A stretch of 64,000 nucleotides of DNA, taken from contig NZ_SJPI01000001.1 in the NCBI RefSeq assembly GCF_007859865.1, positions 3,543,241 to 3,607,240 on the forward strand, given 5' to 3'. Positions 54,801 through 62,891 of the stretch are shown piece after piece (within the stretch, counting starts at the first letter, position 1; each line of letters starts with the position of its first letter). Source of the DNA: Rubripirellula amarantea. GTDB lineage: Bacteria > Planctomycetota > Planctomycetia > Pirellulales > Pirellulaceae. The position numbers were made by a program, and so were the translations under genes. The notes under the pieces are model-generated. The model did not search any database. It was given only the letters and a program-made list of their open reading frames with translations, and had not been told where the DNA came from.

Positions 54801-57800
54801 GGACGCTCTCGTTTGACGTGACGCTTTCGGAAGCATCGACCCAAGATGTTTCCATCCCGTTCACGCTATCAGGGACGGCGACTAGCGGAGTCGACTACAC
54901 ATTCACGGCGAGCCCGTTGACGATCGTGGCTGGTCAAACGTCGTTCACCGCGGTAATCACAATTCTGAATGACACGATCGAGGAAGACGATCAGGAGTCC
55001 ATCATCGTTACGTTGGGTGAGCCTACCGGTGCGACCCTGGGAACCGACGCGGTATTCACGGCGATCATCAATGACAACGACAAACTCACGGGAACTGTCG
55101 AGTTTAGTGCGTCAGGTCAAACGGTGAACGAAGACGTCGGTACGTTTACTTTCGACATTGTGCTTTCAAACGCTTTGTCGTCGGACGTAACGATTCCGTT
55201 CACTTTAAGTGGCGCGGCCACCAATGGTGTTGACTACACCATCACTCAAAGCCCCGTAACCATTCCAGCCGGTCAGACATTAGCAACCGTGACGGTGGTC
55301 GTAACCGATGACACGTTTGACGAAGAAAACGAACGCGTGATCGCAACGCTTGGAACACCCACCGGTGCAACGCTAGGGCTAATGACGGTTCACACGGCAA
55401 TCATTACTGACAACGATGATTCCAGCCCTGTTGTCAACATCGCCAACGCATCGCAATCGGTCAGTGAGGATGCGGGGATCGTCGCGGTCACGGTGACCCT
55501 TTCGGTGGCGCTTTCGAGTCCTGTGTCAGTTCCTTTTACTTTGTCAGGAACAGCCACTAGTGGAAGCGATTACTCGTTTGCAAACAGTCCAATCGTAATC
55601 CCAGAAGGCGTGACCACATTCACTGCCTTCGTGACCATTTTGGAAGATACGATTATCGAAGATCCCGAGACCGTGGTCGTCACGCTGGGCACTCCTGATC
55701 TAGCCGCACTGGGTTCGTCCAGCGTTCATACGATCACGATCACGGACAACGATGTAACGGGCGCAACACCCGCTGTGAACGTCAGCGTCGCGTCCCAGAG
55801 TGGAAGTGAATCGGTGGGGACGCTGACCTTCAACGTGACGTTGTCAAACACTTCCGCAACGGATGTTACGATTCCGTTTACCGTTAGCGGAACGGCGACC
55901 GATGGCACTGATTTTACGATCACGGGATCGCCAATCACGATCACTCCTGGTTTTCTTTCTGCTCCGATTGTGATCACGCTAACTGATGATGTGGACGTCG
56001 AGTCGGACGAAACAGTCGTCGTAACGCTGGGGACTCCCATCGGTGCGACCTTGGGTTTGACGACGGTCCATACCGCAACCATCGTCGATGACGATAGTGC
56101 GACCTTGCCTACGGTTAACGTTAGCGCGGCGTCTCAATCGGGTTCGGAAGACGCGGGAACGCTGACTTTTGATGTGACGCTTTCGGCGGCATCCGATCAA
56201 GACGTGACGGTGCCGTTCACGGTGACGGGAACAGCAACCAGCGGCGATGACTTCACCATCACATCGAGTCCGGTAACGATTCTTGCGGGGGCAACAACCG
56301 CGACAGTAACGATTAGCGTTGTTGATGATACGTTGGTGGAAAGTGATGAAACCATCGTGATCACGCTGGGAACCCCAACGGGTGCGACACTTGGCGCAAA
56401 CGTCGTCCATACGGCGACCATCACCGATAACGAAGTTGCAGTTCCCGTGGTCAACATCAGTTCGATCTCCCAAGTGGGTGCCGAGGGTGCGGGGACGTTC
56501 TCGTTTCAAGTCACGCTTTCCTCTCCAAGTGATACTTTAGTGTCGGTGCCATTCACCGTTACCGGAACAGCGGTTCGAGGAGCTGACTACGCGATTTCGG
56601 CAAGCCCGATCAACTTTTCAGCCGGGGTCACGTTAGCGACTCTGACTATCACGATCACGGACGACTTGATTGATGAGGACGATGAAACCGTAATCATCAC
56701 CTTGGGGACTCCGACGGGCGCTACGCTGGGGACTGATATCGTTCATACGCTGACGATTGCTGATAACGATGTGTCACCACCCGTTGTCAACGTTGGATCT
56801 GTATCTCAAAGCGTCGGCGAAGATGTTGGCACTCTTTCGTTCGATGTGGTGTTGTCCGAGGCCGCGGCCGTTAACACGAGCATCCCCTTTACCGTGTCCG
56901 GTACCGCGACGGACGGCAGTGACTTCACGATCGCTTCGAGCACAGCAACCATTGCTGCTGGTAGTACTACGGCGACGGTGACGATCACGATTATCGATGA
57001 TTTGATTGACGAGGTGGATGAAACGATCGTTGTCACTTTGGGAACTTCTGCGGGCGCAACCCTCGGCAGTTCGGTAGTTCACACGGCCACGATTACGGAC
57101 AACGACGATCCACCACCGGTGATTGTGATCACGTCGGGAATCCCAGCCGGATCGTCTGACGACGGCATCGATGGAAAGGGGACACCTCCGACGTCTTGGG
57201 CGAATCAGCGTAGTACTTTGCGAGTGGCCGAGTTTGACCTTGGTACGCCGCTGACGGCAGTGCCGACGCCCGCTGATCTAACCTTAACTAATAAGGGAGT
57301 CGGTGGATTAGAAACTGGGACATTCATAACGTTGCAAGCCAGTCAGATCACGATGAGTACTGACTTGACCACGTTGACCCTTAACTTTGACGCTGGCCAA
57401 TTGACCGATGGTGTCTATGAACTGGTCATCGGATCAACAGTGACCGGTGGCGAACCCATCGTGATCACGGGCACACGCGAGAACAAGTTCTTCGTGCTTA
57501 CCGGTGACTTCAATGGAAGCGGCATTGTCGACAATCGCGACTTTACAACGTTTGCCTATTGGTTCTTGAACACGACGCCGCCGGAATACGTCGACTTACG
57601 GACGCCCGTTGGCATCAACGCTCAAGACTTCGTAATTTTCTTGGATCATTTTGGCGAAAACATGTTCCCCGAAGCGGATGCGAGTTCGTCGCTCGCGTTG
57701 TCATTGGATCAAGCGGAGGGTGAAGCCCTGCTCGCGTCGTTGGTACAACCCGCTGACGTCAACGGCGACGGGGTGGTGAACGCTCGAGACGCATTGAACG

Positions 57801-58018
57801 TGATCAACCGCATGTCTCAGGGGAACACGGAAAGTGACGGCGGGTTCTCGTCCTTCGATGCGAATCGCGACGGAAAGATTTCTGCTGCTGACGCGTTGTT
57901 CGTTATCAACCGACTTCCGCAGGTCAGTGTGCCGGTGCCTGAACCGGAGGATGACGACGAAGCTAGCATTGTCGACCAACTGCTTGCCAATGAAGCCTTC
58001 ATCGAAGAACTATTCTAG
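48857..58018 (+). CDS. Giant secreted protein: LEPR-XLL-type tag, 8 PPC-like repeats, 16 Calx-beta repeats, dockerin tail
   Basis: 3053 aa from ATG 48857 (GAGGG upstream). A long basic N-terminus leads to the tag LNFESLENRRVLAA. Residues about 55-945 hold eight repeats of about 112 aa with PPC (pre-peptidase C-terminal)-like features (VGSFNFHQF, VGQDAGAPGQPELTVF, AGTYTAVVTDANND, RLLTLPGTP). Residues about 945-2755 hold sixteen Calx-beta repeats (ASQTVNEDAGTVTFDV, GTATDGSDFTI, DETVVVTLGTPTGATLG, HTATITDNDD), whose acidic loops bind calcium. After a beta domain come dockerin-like EF-hands (DFNGSGIVDNRDF, DVNGDGVVNARDALNVINRM, DANRDGKISAADALFVINRL). It ends DQLLANEAFIEELF after an acidic run. 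Probably a calcium-stiffened extracellular fibre or adhesin. The next giant gene starts 39 nt downstream. Confidence 0.93.
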   Translation: MSFARRAALKHQKGNRAVGNRVVKNRLFGNRLSGQRRRRLNFESLENRRVLAAIASGQELTDSLAIGQTESFEFSLAQPGLIRVAVGQTSGAVGNPNVTILNASGSVIAGPTTGTDDVTLELSGQPSGAYTAVVSDANNDETLDYHIRLLTLPGTPSAITGRDSISLGNGQRVAASVDVGSFNFYQFAVPADGTFRLSVGQDAGAPGRPELTVFGPDGMVISGASSGTDDVTTQITGLTGGTYTAVVAETNNDAAMDYYLRLLTIPGSPQAIVGRDTTSLSNGSEISATVEVGGFNFHSFDVAEGGAVRFTVGQDADASGQPDLTVFNSSGAIVFGPSSGADNAFAQLTDLPAGTYTALVADANGDEPLDYRARLLTLPGSPAPITGRDQVALGNGQEFQSSLEIGGLNFHQFTLGEAGTFRVSVGQDLAAVGGPELTIFDSTGTIIAGPTRGNDDATIQLINQPVGTYTAVVTETNSDETLDYRIRLLSLPGTPTPIGGRDSASLSNGGEVVASTDVGSFNFHRFTLDATSTVRIAVGQDDGEVGQPQFTVFDDAGDILFGPSNGNDGVSAVLADLPLGTYTVLVEDANNDSALDYRIRMLALPGTPQPIAGRDSDALGNGEVFATQVSAGEFNFHRIVLDEPSTFRFSLGQDADAVGNPELTIYGPDGSIAFGPQNGTDEISFQATLADAGTYTAVVTDANSDSSMAYRVRLLVLPGTPQTIDGNDSVLLTSGQEVSSTVDVGGFHFHNFTVDSLSTARLYLGHDSGSLGQPELTVFAADGSVVRSAISGTDDISVELANLPAGDYVAMVTDVSSDVAMDYRLRLLTLPGTPTLLSARDRELVDGATVLSTVPVGSFTLFPFKATAGDNVLVRVSKDATTPDAEPRVDIFDSNGSLVISQGDTSVANASFTISENGTYYAIVTDGNNDEAMTFSVTASGNNAPPSTVTIRQASQVVDEDAGTVSFDIDLDFPSATEVTVPLALSGTATEGSDYTISTSTVTIAAGSSTANVTLSIVDDFDDEADVETAVVTMGTVTGAVKGVGVSHTLSINDNDDPPAIVSVSAASQEVDEDAGTVSFDILLSKPSPFAINIPFTLTGTATRGGDYTSPPSPITIAAGETSLTVSITVLDDSEDEADQETIVMTLETPDRADLGASVVHTVTINDNDQPPPMVSMAAASQSVNEDVGNLTFDVALTSASASEVTVPFTVSGTATDGSDFTLTTTSPLTFAAGSTTQTVTIAVADDSELESSETVIVTLGTPTGASLGTAITHTATIVDNEVAPPTVNFTSVPQASTENIGSFSVSIGLSEASTEAITIPFALGGTAIRDTDYTAPTDSFTIPAGATSATITVTVIDDAIDEPDETILITLGEASGVQLGTNIQYTLTVLDNDDPVVNPPTVGFSTASTNFTEATTTVVIDVELSATTTFEVTVPFTITGTATNGVDYTISSSPITIVAGSSTGSITVMYLDDSIGEASQETIVLTLGTPTGADLGTDTVHTLTITDNETVQPSVSFGSASQTVNEDAGSVTFDVVLSTALTEAVEVTYSVSGTAIGGSDFTITDSPITIPAGSTSVPITLNVIDDAIDETDQETVVVTITGVVGANLGASVVHTATIVDNDDPPLSVSMDVTGTAGGEGIGSLQFELNLSAVSTTDVSIPFTLSGTATDGSDFTVPVSPVTIAAGETSTTFTITVLDDLIDEDDTETVIINFGTPVGAVFTGSTTHTATISDDDAIEPTVSISLADQTASESDGTVSFSVVLSQASDQAITIPFTLGGTATLTDDFTITSSPLSIPAGVTSLDVEIALVDDDVDEADQETLVVTLGTPTGAVLGTSIVHTLTINDDDAILPTVDVSVASQTVSEDAGTVTFTVNLSEASDVDVSVPFTVTGTAVSGSDFTITASPVVITAGSTSATINVGVIDDSISETSLETVIVTLGTPTNANLGTSVVHTVSISDNEPLPPTVNVTPITRTEDEDVGTLSFDVTLSEASTQDVSIPFTLSGTATSGVDYTFTASPLTIVAGQTSFTAVITILNDTIEEDDQESIIVTLGEPTGATLGTDAVFTAIINDNDKLTGTVEFSASGQTVNEDVGTFTFDIVLSNALSSDVTIPFTLSGAATNGVDYTITQSPVTIPAGQTLATVTVVVTDDTFDEENERVIATLGTPTGATLGLMTVHTAIITDNDDSSPVVNIANASQSVSEDAGIVAVTVTLSVALSSPVSVPFTLSGTATSGSDYSFANSPIVIPEGVTTFTAFVTILEDTIIEDPETVVVTLGTPDLAALGSSSVHTITITDNDVTGATPAVNVSVASQSGSESVGTLTFNVTLSNTSATDVTIPFTVSGTATDGTDFTITGSPITITPGFLSAPIVITLTDDVDVESDETVVVTLGTPIGATLGLTTVHTATIVDDDSATLPTVNVSAASQSGSEDAGTLTFDVTLSAASDQDVTVPFTVTGTATSGDDFTITSSPVTILAGATTATVTISVVDDTLVESDETIVITLGTPTGATLGANVVHTATITDNEVAVPVVNISSISQVGAEGAGTFSFQVTLSSPSDTLVSVPFTVTGTAVRGADYAISASPINFSAGVTLATLTITITDDLIDEDDETVIITLGTPTGATLGTDIVHTLTIADNDVSPPVVNVGSVSQSVGEDVGTLSFDVVLSEAAAVNTSIPFTVSGTATDGSDFTIASSTATIAAGSTTATVTITIIDDLIDEVDETIVVTLGTSAGATLGSSVVHTATITDNDDPPPVIVITSGIPAGSSDDGIDGKGTPPTSWANQRSTLRVAEFDLGTPLTAVPTPADLTLTNKGVGGLETGTFITLQASQITMSTDLTTLTLNFDAGQLTDGVYELVIGSTVTGGEPIVITGTRENKFFVLTGDFNGSGIVDNRDFTTFAYWFLNTTPPEYVDLRTPVGINAQDFVIFLDHFGENMFPEADASSSLALSLDQAEGEALLASLVQPADVNGDGVVNARDALNVINRMSQGNTESDGGFSSFDANRDGKISAADALFVINRLPQVSVPVPEPEDDDEASIVDQLLANEAFIEELF
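49020..51690 (+). repeat. Eight tandem PPC-like coding repeats (about 335 bp each)
   Basis: Repeat boundaries recur at the LTLPGTP-type segment, near 49311, 49641, 49983, 50322, 50659, 50998 and 51336. Protein-level repeat identity is high, but DNA has diverged with different synonymous codons, which points to old duplication under selection. Confidence 0.85.
51694..57120 (+). repeat. Sixteen tandem Calx-beta coding repeats (about 330-340 bp each)
   Basis: Each unit opens with a P-x-V-x-V strand plus ASQ-x-VxEDxG and closes with HTxTIxDND. Units 4, 5 and 7 diverge most in the opening (ASTENIGS, FTEATTTV, GGEGIGS). Units 13, 14 and 16 are closest to each other. Confidence 0.85.
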
Positions 58019-58057
58019 CTCGCCGACTCTTCTTTCAACTTGATTACAATCTGATCC

Positions 58058-61000
58058 ATGAAACGTCGATCCAAAAATAATCGTCCCACCCGTCGTCGCT
58101 TGCGCACTGAGTTGCTTGAAGATCGGCGTTTGTTAGCGGTGTTGGGGTTTGCGCCCACGGACAATGAATCCTTGTCCAATGGCCGCTTGTTTGTCGATGC
58201 GGGTGAAACGATCAGTTTGACCGTGACCGCGTCGGCTGACCCAGGTCAAACCACTCCATCCGAGATTGCAAACTACGCACTTAATCTGACCAATAGCACA
58301 TCGGGATTGCAGTTTGCCAACTTCGTGATCACCGACAGTGTGTTCACTCAGGCCCTCGACACAGAGATTTCCGATCGAGTGGTCTCGGCAGCCGCGCCGG
58401 TGGGAATGGGAACCGATTCATTTCCGGTTCCTCCTTCACGAGTGCTGGGTACGTTCGACGTCACGATACCCGCCGGAGCAACGATCGGTGATCTGTTTAC
58501 GCTGACCGCCGATTTCGACGGCGTGCTCTTCCCCACCAACTTGATCGATCCGACCGATACCGAGATTCCGATCACCGACTTCGGTGATTTTGTGTTCGAG
58601 GTTGGCACGCCCGTGGTGACGACCGGTGTGGATTTGGAACTAGTTCCCGGCAGTGGCGTGGGGACAATCACCGAAGAGATTTTGACGGGCGACACGACGC
58701 CAACGACCGTGATTACGGTTGCACCGGGAGCAGTGTTTACCGTCAGTGCCCAGATCGATTCGGCTCCGGCGCCGGTTCGCGGTTACGCACTCAATTTTCA
58801 GGAGTCCGATGACGATTTGGTGTTTGGTAATTTTTCCGTTACCGGCAGCAAGTTCTCGAACATTGTGCCGGGCGAAACAGGCCTGGACTCCGAAGCTGAC
58901 GACTTCATCTTTTCGGCAACGTTGCCAGCGGGTGAAACTTCCACTCCGGTGCCGCCAGCAGAAATTCTTGGTTCGTTCACGGTCACCGCGCCAAGCGTCA
59001 CTGCGGTTACGGAATACCGCCTCACCATTAATTTCACCGCTGATGCGTTGACGCGTACGTTCGTCACTGACGCGAGCGGCGAGCAGCAGATGCCAATCGA
59101 TGATTTTGGGGACCTGATCATTCGAGTCCAGCCGGCCACTGTTGTGCTACCGACCGTTAGCGTCACGGTGGCACCGGCAAGCGTCGATGAGGACGGGACC
59201 GACAACTTGGTTTATACGTTCACGCGAGCGGGCGGATCCGACAACTCCCAGCCACTCGTGGTCAACTACACGACCTCGGGAACAGCTTCCGCTGCGGATT
59301 TCACGGGAACTGCTGCCAATGTGACCATTCCCGCCGGTGCCACGACCACAACTGTAACGGTCGATCCCACCGCCGACACGGATGTGGAACCTGACGAAAC
59401 GGTCATTTTGACCATTACCGCCGATGCGGCGAACTACAGCATCGGAACGGCATCCGCCACCGGGACAATCGCGAATGACGACACCGCTGCTGTGTTACCC
59501 ACGGTAAGTGTCAGTGTTGCACCAGCGAGTGTGGCCGAAGACGGTACTGCGAATTTGGTCTACACATTCACTCGCACCGGAGGCAGTGACAATTCCCAAC
59601 CCCTAGTAGTCGAGTACACGACGACGGGAACCACATCACCGGGCGACTTCACGGGCGCGTCGACCAGCGTCACTATTCCCGCGAACGCGACCACGGCTAC
59701 CGTTACGATTGATCCGACAGCCGATGCCGTGTTCGAGCCAGATGAGACAGTGATTTTGACCATTGTTTCGGGGACGGGGGTTTACACCATTGGAACGGCG
59801 TCGGCGACGGGAACCATCACCAATGATGACGCAGCCACCGTACTACCGACGGTCAGCGTCACGGTCGCTCCCGCGAGCGTCACCGAGGATGGTACCGCGA
59901 ATTTGGTTTACACGTTCACACGCAGTGGTGCGACAAGCAATTCACAACCTTTGGTGATTAATTACACCACCACGGGAACTGCATCGAGCGGCGACTTCAC
60001 TGGAACGGCAGCCACGGTCACGATTCCCGCAAACGCGACGACTGCGACCGTGACAGTAAATCCTACAGCGGACACAACCGTTGAACCGGATGAAACTGTG
60101 ATCTTGACCATCACCGCCAACGCCGCCAACTACACCATCGGGACGGCAAGCGCCACGGGGACGATCACCAACGATGACTCCGCTACGGTTTTGCCGACGG
60201 TTAGCGTTACGGTCGCACCGTCATCGGTTACTGAGGATGGTACGGCGAATTTGGTTTACACCTTCACACGCAGCGGGGCGAACGACAACTCGCAACCGCT
60301 CGTCGTCAACTACACCACCTCTGGCACTGCCTCGGCAAATGACTTCGCGGGGACTTCAACCAGCGTGACGATTCCCGCAAACGCGACCACGGCCACGGTT
60401 ACTGTGAATCCGACGGCCGACACGACGGTGGAACCGGATGAAACCGTCATTCTTACCATTACCGCCAACGCCGCCACTTATAGCGTTGGCACTGCATCGG
60501 CGACGGGCACTATCGCCAACGACGATACCGCCGCAACATTACCGACCGTTAGCGTGGCGGTCGCGCCGACAAGCGTTACTGAAGATGGAACGGCCAACCT
60601 TGTTTACACGTTCACACGCGCCGGGGGCAGCGACAATAGTCAAGCATTGGTGATCAACTACACGACTTCGGGAACAGCGTCCGCCTCTGATTTCACGGGA
60701 ACGTCGACAAGCGTGACGATCTCAGCGGGAGCGACGACAGCAACCGTTACGGTTGATCCGACTAGCGACACGGTTGTTGAACCTAACGAAACAGTGATTT
60801 TGACCATCACCGCCAATACAGCCGCTTACACCATTGGCACGGCTAGCGCGACCGGAACCATCACCAACGACGATACGGACCCAACGGGCGACAATGTGAC
60901 GTTCGTCAATGGCGTTATCACGGTTCAAGACGGGGGCGACATCGAGTTCTTCCGGTTTGGTGGCGTCGGCGACATGTTCGTTCGTGTCGATGGTGTGATG

Positions 61001-61696
61001 AGCGGTCCGTTCGCGAACCCGTCGAAGTTGGTTGCGTTCGGGAACGCTGGCAACGATTCGATCGTCGTCGTGCCCAACACGATGAACATTCCCACCGAGT
61101 TCTTTGGTGGTGATGGCGACGACATGATTTTCGGAGCGGGCGGCAACGACATCATCGTGGGCGGGGCAGGCACGGACCTGCTGTTCGGTCTCGGCGGCAC
61201 AAACACGATCACACAAGACACTCCAACGACAGCCGCTGCAACCGTGGCAACGTCGAGTTCGACTACCGCATCGGCAGCCGCGCGGGTCGCGACTTCACAG
61301 ATCGAAACCGGCTTGTTGGCAACGAACCTGGATGCAACGAACCCGAATGCAACGAGCTTGAATGCAACGAACCTTGATAGCCCCACCGATGTCAACGCGG
61401 ATGCTCAGGTCAGTGCCAGTGATGCGATGATTGTGATCAATCGGTTGCAAACCGAGGGAAGCGGCGAAGGAGAGTCGCTGGCAACGGTCGGCGTGTATCC
61501 CGATGTTAACGCTGACAATCGGGTGAGTGCCTCGGACGCAATCATGGTTATCAACGAGTTAGAAAACGCTGCTGCTTCGGTTCGTGAAACACAACTGGCA
61601 AGCAACGAGTCGTACGTGATGTATCCAGCGTCGGACGCGGATTCCGACGACGAACGAGACCAAATTCTCGCGAATACGGACCATTGGCTGTTCTAA
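58058..61696 (+). CDS. Large secreted protein: tag, duplicated beta domain, five Calx-beta repeats, RTX-like patch, dockerin
   Basis: 1212 aa, ATG 58058. N-terminal tag LRTELLEDRRLLAV after a very basic stretch. Two copies of an unrecognised domain of about 160-190 aa follow (sharing IANYALNL/VRGYALNF, FANFVITDS/FGNFSVTGS, PVPPSRVLGTF/PVPPAEILGSF, ITDFGDFVFEV/IDDFGDLIIRV), perhaps cohesin-like. Then five Calx-beta repeats of 116 aa (VAPASVTEDGTANLVYTFTR, GTASATGTITNDD), one short RTX-like glycine/aspartate run (GGDGDDMIFGAGGNDIIVGG) and an Asn/Thr/Ala-rich linker. Two dockerin-type EF-hands (DVNADAQVSASDAMIVINRL, DVNADNRVSASDAIMVINEL) precede the end DQILANTDHWLF. It lies 39 nt after the 3053-aa gene and is probably in the same operon. 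Confidence 0.93.
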   Translation: MKRRSKNNRPTRRRLRTELLEDRRLLAVLGFAPTDNESLSNGRLFVDAGETISLTVTASADPGQTTPSEIANYALNLTNSTSGLQFANFVITDSVFTQALDTEISDRVVSAAAPVGMGTDSFPVPPSRVLGTFDVTIPAGATIGDLFTLTADFDGVLFPTNLIDPTDTEIPITDFGDFVFEVGTPVVTTGVDLELVPGSGVGTITEEILTGDTTPTTVITVAPGAVFTVSAQIDSAPAPVRGYALNFQESDDDLVFGNFSVTGSKFSNIVPGETGLDSEADDFIFSATLPAGETSTPVPPAEILGSFTVTAPSVTAVTEYRLTINFTADALTRTFVTDASGEQQMPIDDFGDLIIRVQPATVVLPTVSVTVAPASVDEDGTDNLVYTFTRAGGSDNSQPLVVNYTTSGTASAADFTGTAANVTIPAGATTTTVTVDPTADTDVEPDETVILTITADAANYSIGTASATGTIANDDTAAVLPTVSVSVAPASVAEDGTANLVYTFTRTGGSDNSQPLVVEYTTTGTTSPGDFTGASTSVTIPANATTATVTIDPTADAVFEPDETVILTIVSGTGVYTIGTASATGTITNDDAATVLPTVSVTVAPASVTEDGTANLVYTFTRSGATSNSQPLVINYTTTGTASSGDFTGTAATVTIPANATTATVTVNPTADTTVEPDETVILTITANAANYTIGTASATGTITNDDSATVLPTVSVTVAPSSVTEDGTANLVYTFTRSGANDNSQPLVVNYTTSGTASANDFAGTSTSVTIPANATTATVTVNPTADTTVEPDETVILTITANAATYSVGTASATGTIANDDTAATLPTVSVAVAPTSVTEDGTANLVYTFTRAGGSDNSQALVINYTTSGTASASDFTGTSTSVTISAGATTATVTVDPTSDTVVEPNETVILTITANTAAYTIGTASATGTITNDDTDPTGDNVTFVNGVITVQDGGDIEFFRFGGVGDMFVRVDGVMSGPFANPSKLVAFGNAGNDSIVVVPNTMNIPTEFFGGDGDDMIFGAGGNDIIVGGAGTDLLFGLGGTNTITQDTPTTAAATVATSSSTTASAAARVATSQIETGLLATNLDATNPNATSLNATNLDSPTDVNADAQVSASDAMIVINRLQTEGSGEGESLATVGVYPDVNADNRVSASDAIMVINELENAAASVRETQLASNESYVMYPASDADSDDERDQILANTDHWLF
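59145..60888 (+). repeat. Five tandem 348-bp Calx-beta repeats, copies 3 and 4 nearly identical
   Basis: Units begin near 59145, 59492, 59842, 60190 and 60538. Unlike the repeats in the upstream giant gene, several stretches are conserved at DNA level (for example GAATTTGGTTTACAC near 59901 and 60247), which suggests recent duplication or gene conversion. Confidence 0.87.
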
Positions 61697-61781
61697 ACGC
61701 ATCTAAGTCATGGCGCCAAGCTCGGTAGTGGCCGGGCAAACACCGCGTTTGCCGGTCGGGTGACGGTAATCTTTACGGGTT

Positions 61782-61800
61782 AAGTAAGTTTTTCTTACTT
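61782..61800. promoter_or_regulatory. Perfect 7-bp hairpin upstream of the BBP7-like gene
   Basis: AAGTAAG, a loop of five T, then CTTACTT, 54 nt before the ATG at 61854. It is too weak and AT-rich for a typical terminator here. A GC-rich imperfect hairpin at about 61732-61754 lies between it and the giant gene stop and may end that transcript. It could be a protein-binding site or leader hairpin. Confidence 0.35.
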
Positions 61801-61853
61801 TGACGGTTGTATCGGTCGATAGAGACTAGGTGCAAACCTCTCCACCGGATTTG

Positions 61854-62891
61854 ATGATGAAGACCATAGCCCGATTCTCCCTGATTGCTTGTGTCCTGCT
61901 GATGATTTCGGCAACCGCTCATGCTCAATCATGTGGCTGCGAAAGTTGCAGCGCCGGTTTCGAGGATTGTTGTGATGCGCCTGGACTCAATTTGTTTGAG
62001 GAGGGAGTGTGTGACAGCGGAGCCTGTGCCGATCCTTGCGGTCCAAAATGGACGACCAGTGCTTGGGGATTGTTCCTTGACCGCGATGCTCCGTCGGGCG
62101 GTATTCCGTTGGTTTCACAAAACGCTGGTTCGACGCTGCTAACCACCGATGATCTGGAACCATCGACGGGTTCGGGTTTCGGCGTTTCGTTAGGTTTCGC
62201 AAGAACAAAGGGTTCTCGCTTTGAGTTCACCTTCTTAAATTCCGATTGGGACTTGTCCAACGGACTAGCGGGCAACGGTAATTTGAATTCGGTTTTGGGA
62301 ACCGTTGATTACACGTTGGCGGATCGTATCGACATTAGTTACGACTCTGAAATCCAAAGCTTTGAATTGAACCATTGGGTCGACACCAACGCAAACTTCT
62401 CTTGGATGTTCGGTGCTCGATACTTTTCTCTTGACGAATCGTTTCGACTTACCGGTACTGACGGCAACTTCGTCAGCAACTACGACATCGACACCCAGAA
62501 CGATATGTTCGGCGGTCAACTCGGTGCGTCGATCGAAGAGACGATTGTCGCCGGTTTCCTGCGAGGACATGTAACCGGCAAGGTTGGGATTTTTGGAAAC
62601 GAGGCGAGTTCAGACTCGATGCTTCGTGACGTCAACAACACCGTTGAGTTTCGCAGTTCTTCCGTCAGCAACACCGACGCGGCCTTCTTGGGTGACGTCG
62701 ATGCGGGCATCACCGCGTGCGTTAGCGAGATGTTCCAGGTTCGAGCCGGCTATCAAATGCTATGGCTTAATGACGTTGCCTTGGCACCAGAGCAGTTTCA
62801 AGGCAATGCTGCTAGTCCCGAGCAGCCAATCAATTCGTCCGGCAAGCTTTTCATGAGCGGTGCCTATATCGGTGCCATGATCAGTTGGTGA
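61854..62891 (+). CDS. BBP7-like outer-membrane beta-barrel protein with N-terminal cysteine cluster
   Basis: 345 aa from ATG 61854 (a second ATG at 61857); a GTG at 61830 is less likely because it pushes the signal peptide inward. Signal peptide MMKTIARFSLIACVLLMISA, cleavage near AHA-QS. The mature N-terminus has eight Cys within about 40 residues (SCGCESCSAGFEDCC, VCDSGACADPCG). Then alternating amphipathic strands typical of a barrel: RFEFTFLNSDWDLSNG, NANFSWMFGARYFSLDESF, FLRGHVTGKVGIFG, FQVRAGYQMLWLNDVAL. The C-terminal SGAYIGAMISW ends in an aromatic residue as outer-membrane proteins do. This is the planctomycete BBP7/DUF1551-type family; the pore or structural role is not proven. Confidence 0.85.
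   Translation: MMKTIARFSLIACVLLMISATAHAQSCGCESCSAGFEDCCDAPGLNLFEEGVCDSGACADPCGPKWTTSAWGLFLDRDAPSGGIPLVSQNAGSTLLTTDDLEPSTGSGFGVSLGFARTKGSRFEFTFLNSDWDLSNGLAGNGNLNSVLGTVDYTLADRIDISYDSEIQSFELNHWVDTNANFSWMFGARYFSLDESFRLTGTDGNFVSNYDIDTQNDMFGGQLGASIEETIVAGFLRGHVTGKVGIFGNEASSDSMLRDVNNTVEFRSSSVSNTDAAFLGDVDAGITACVSEMFQVRAGYQMLWLNDVALAPEQFQGNAASPEQPINSSGKLFMSGAYIGAMISW

Noticed and set aside
52363-57082. Long minus-strand frames antisense to the Calx-beta repeats
   Set aside because: They recur once per repeat and are low-complexity Val/Thr/Ser shadows of the sense codons.
61140-61200. Full RTX/haemolysin toxin domain in the 1212-aa protein
   Set aside because: Only one short GGDGDD-type run is present, too little for a toxin-type RTX block.
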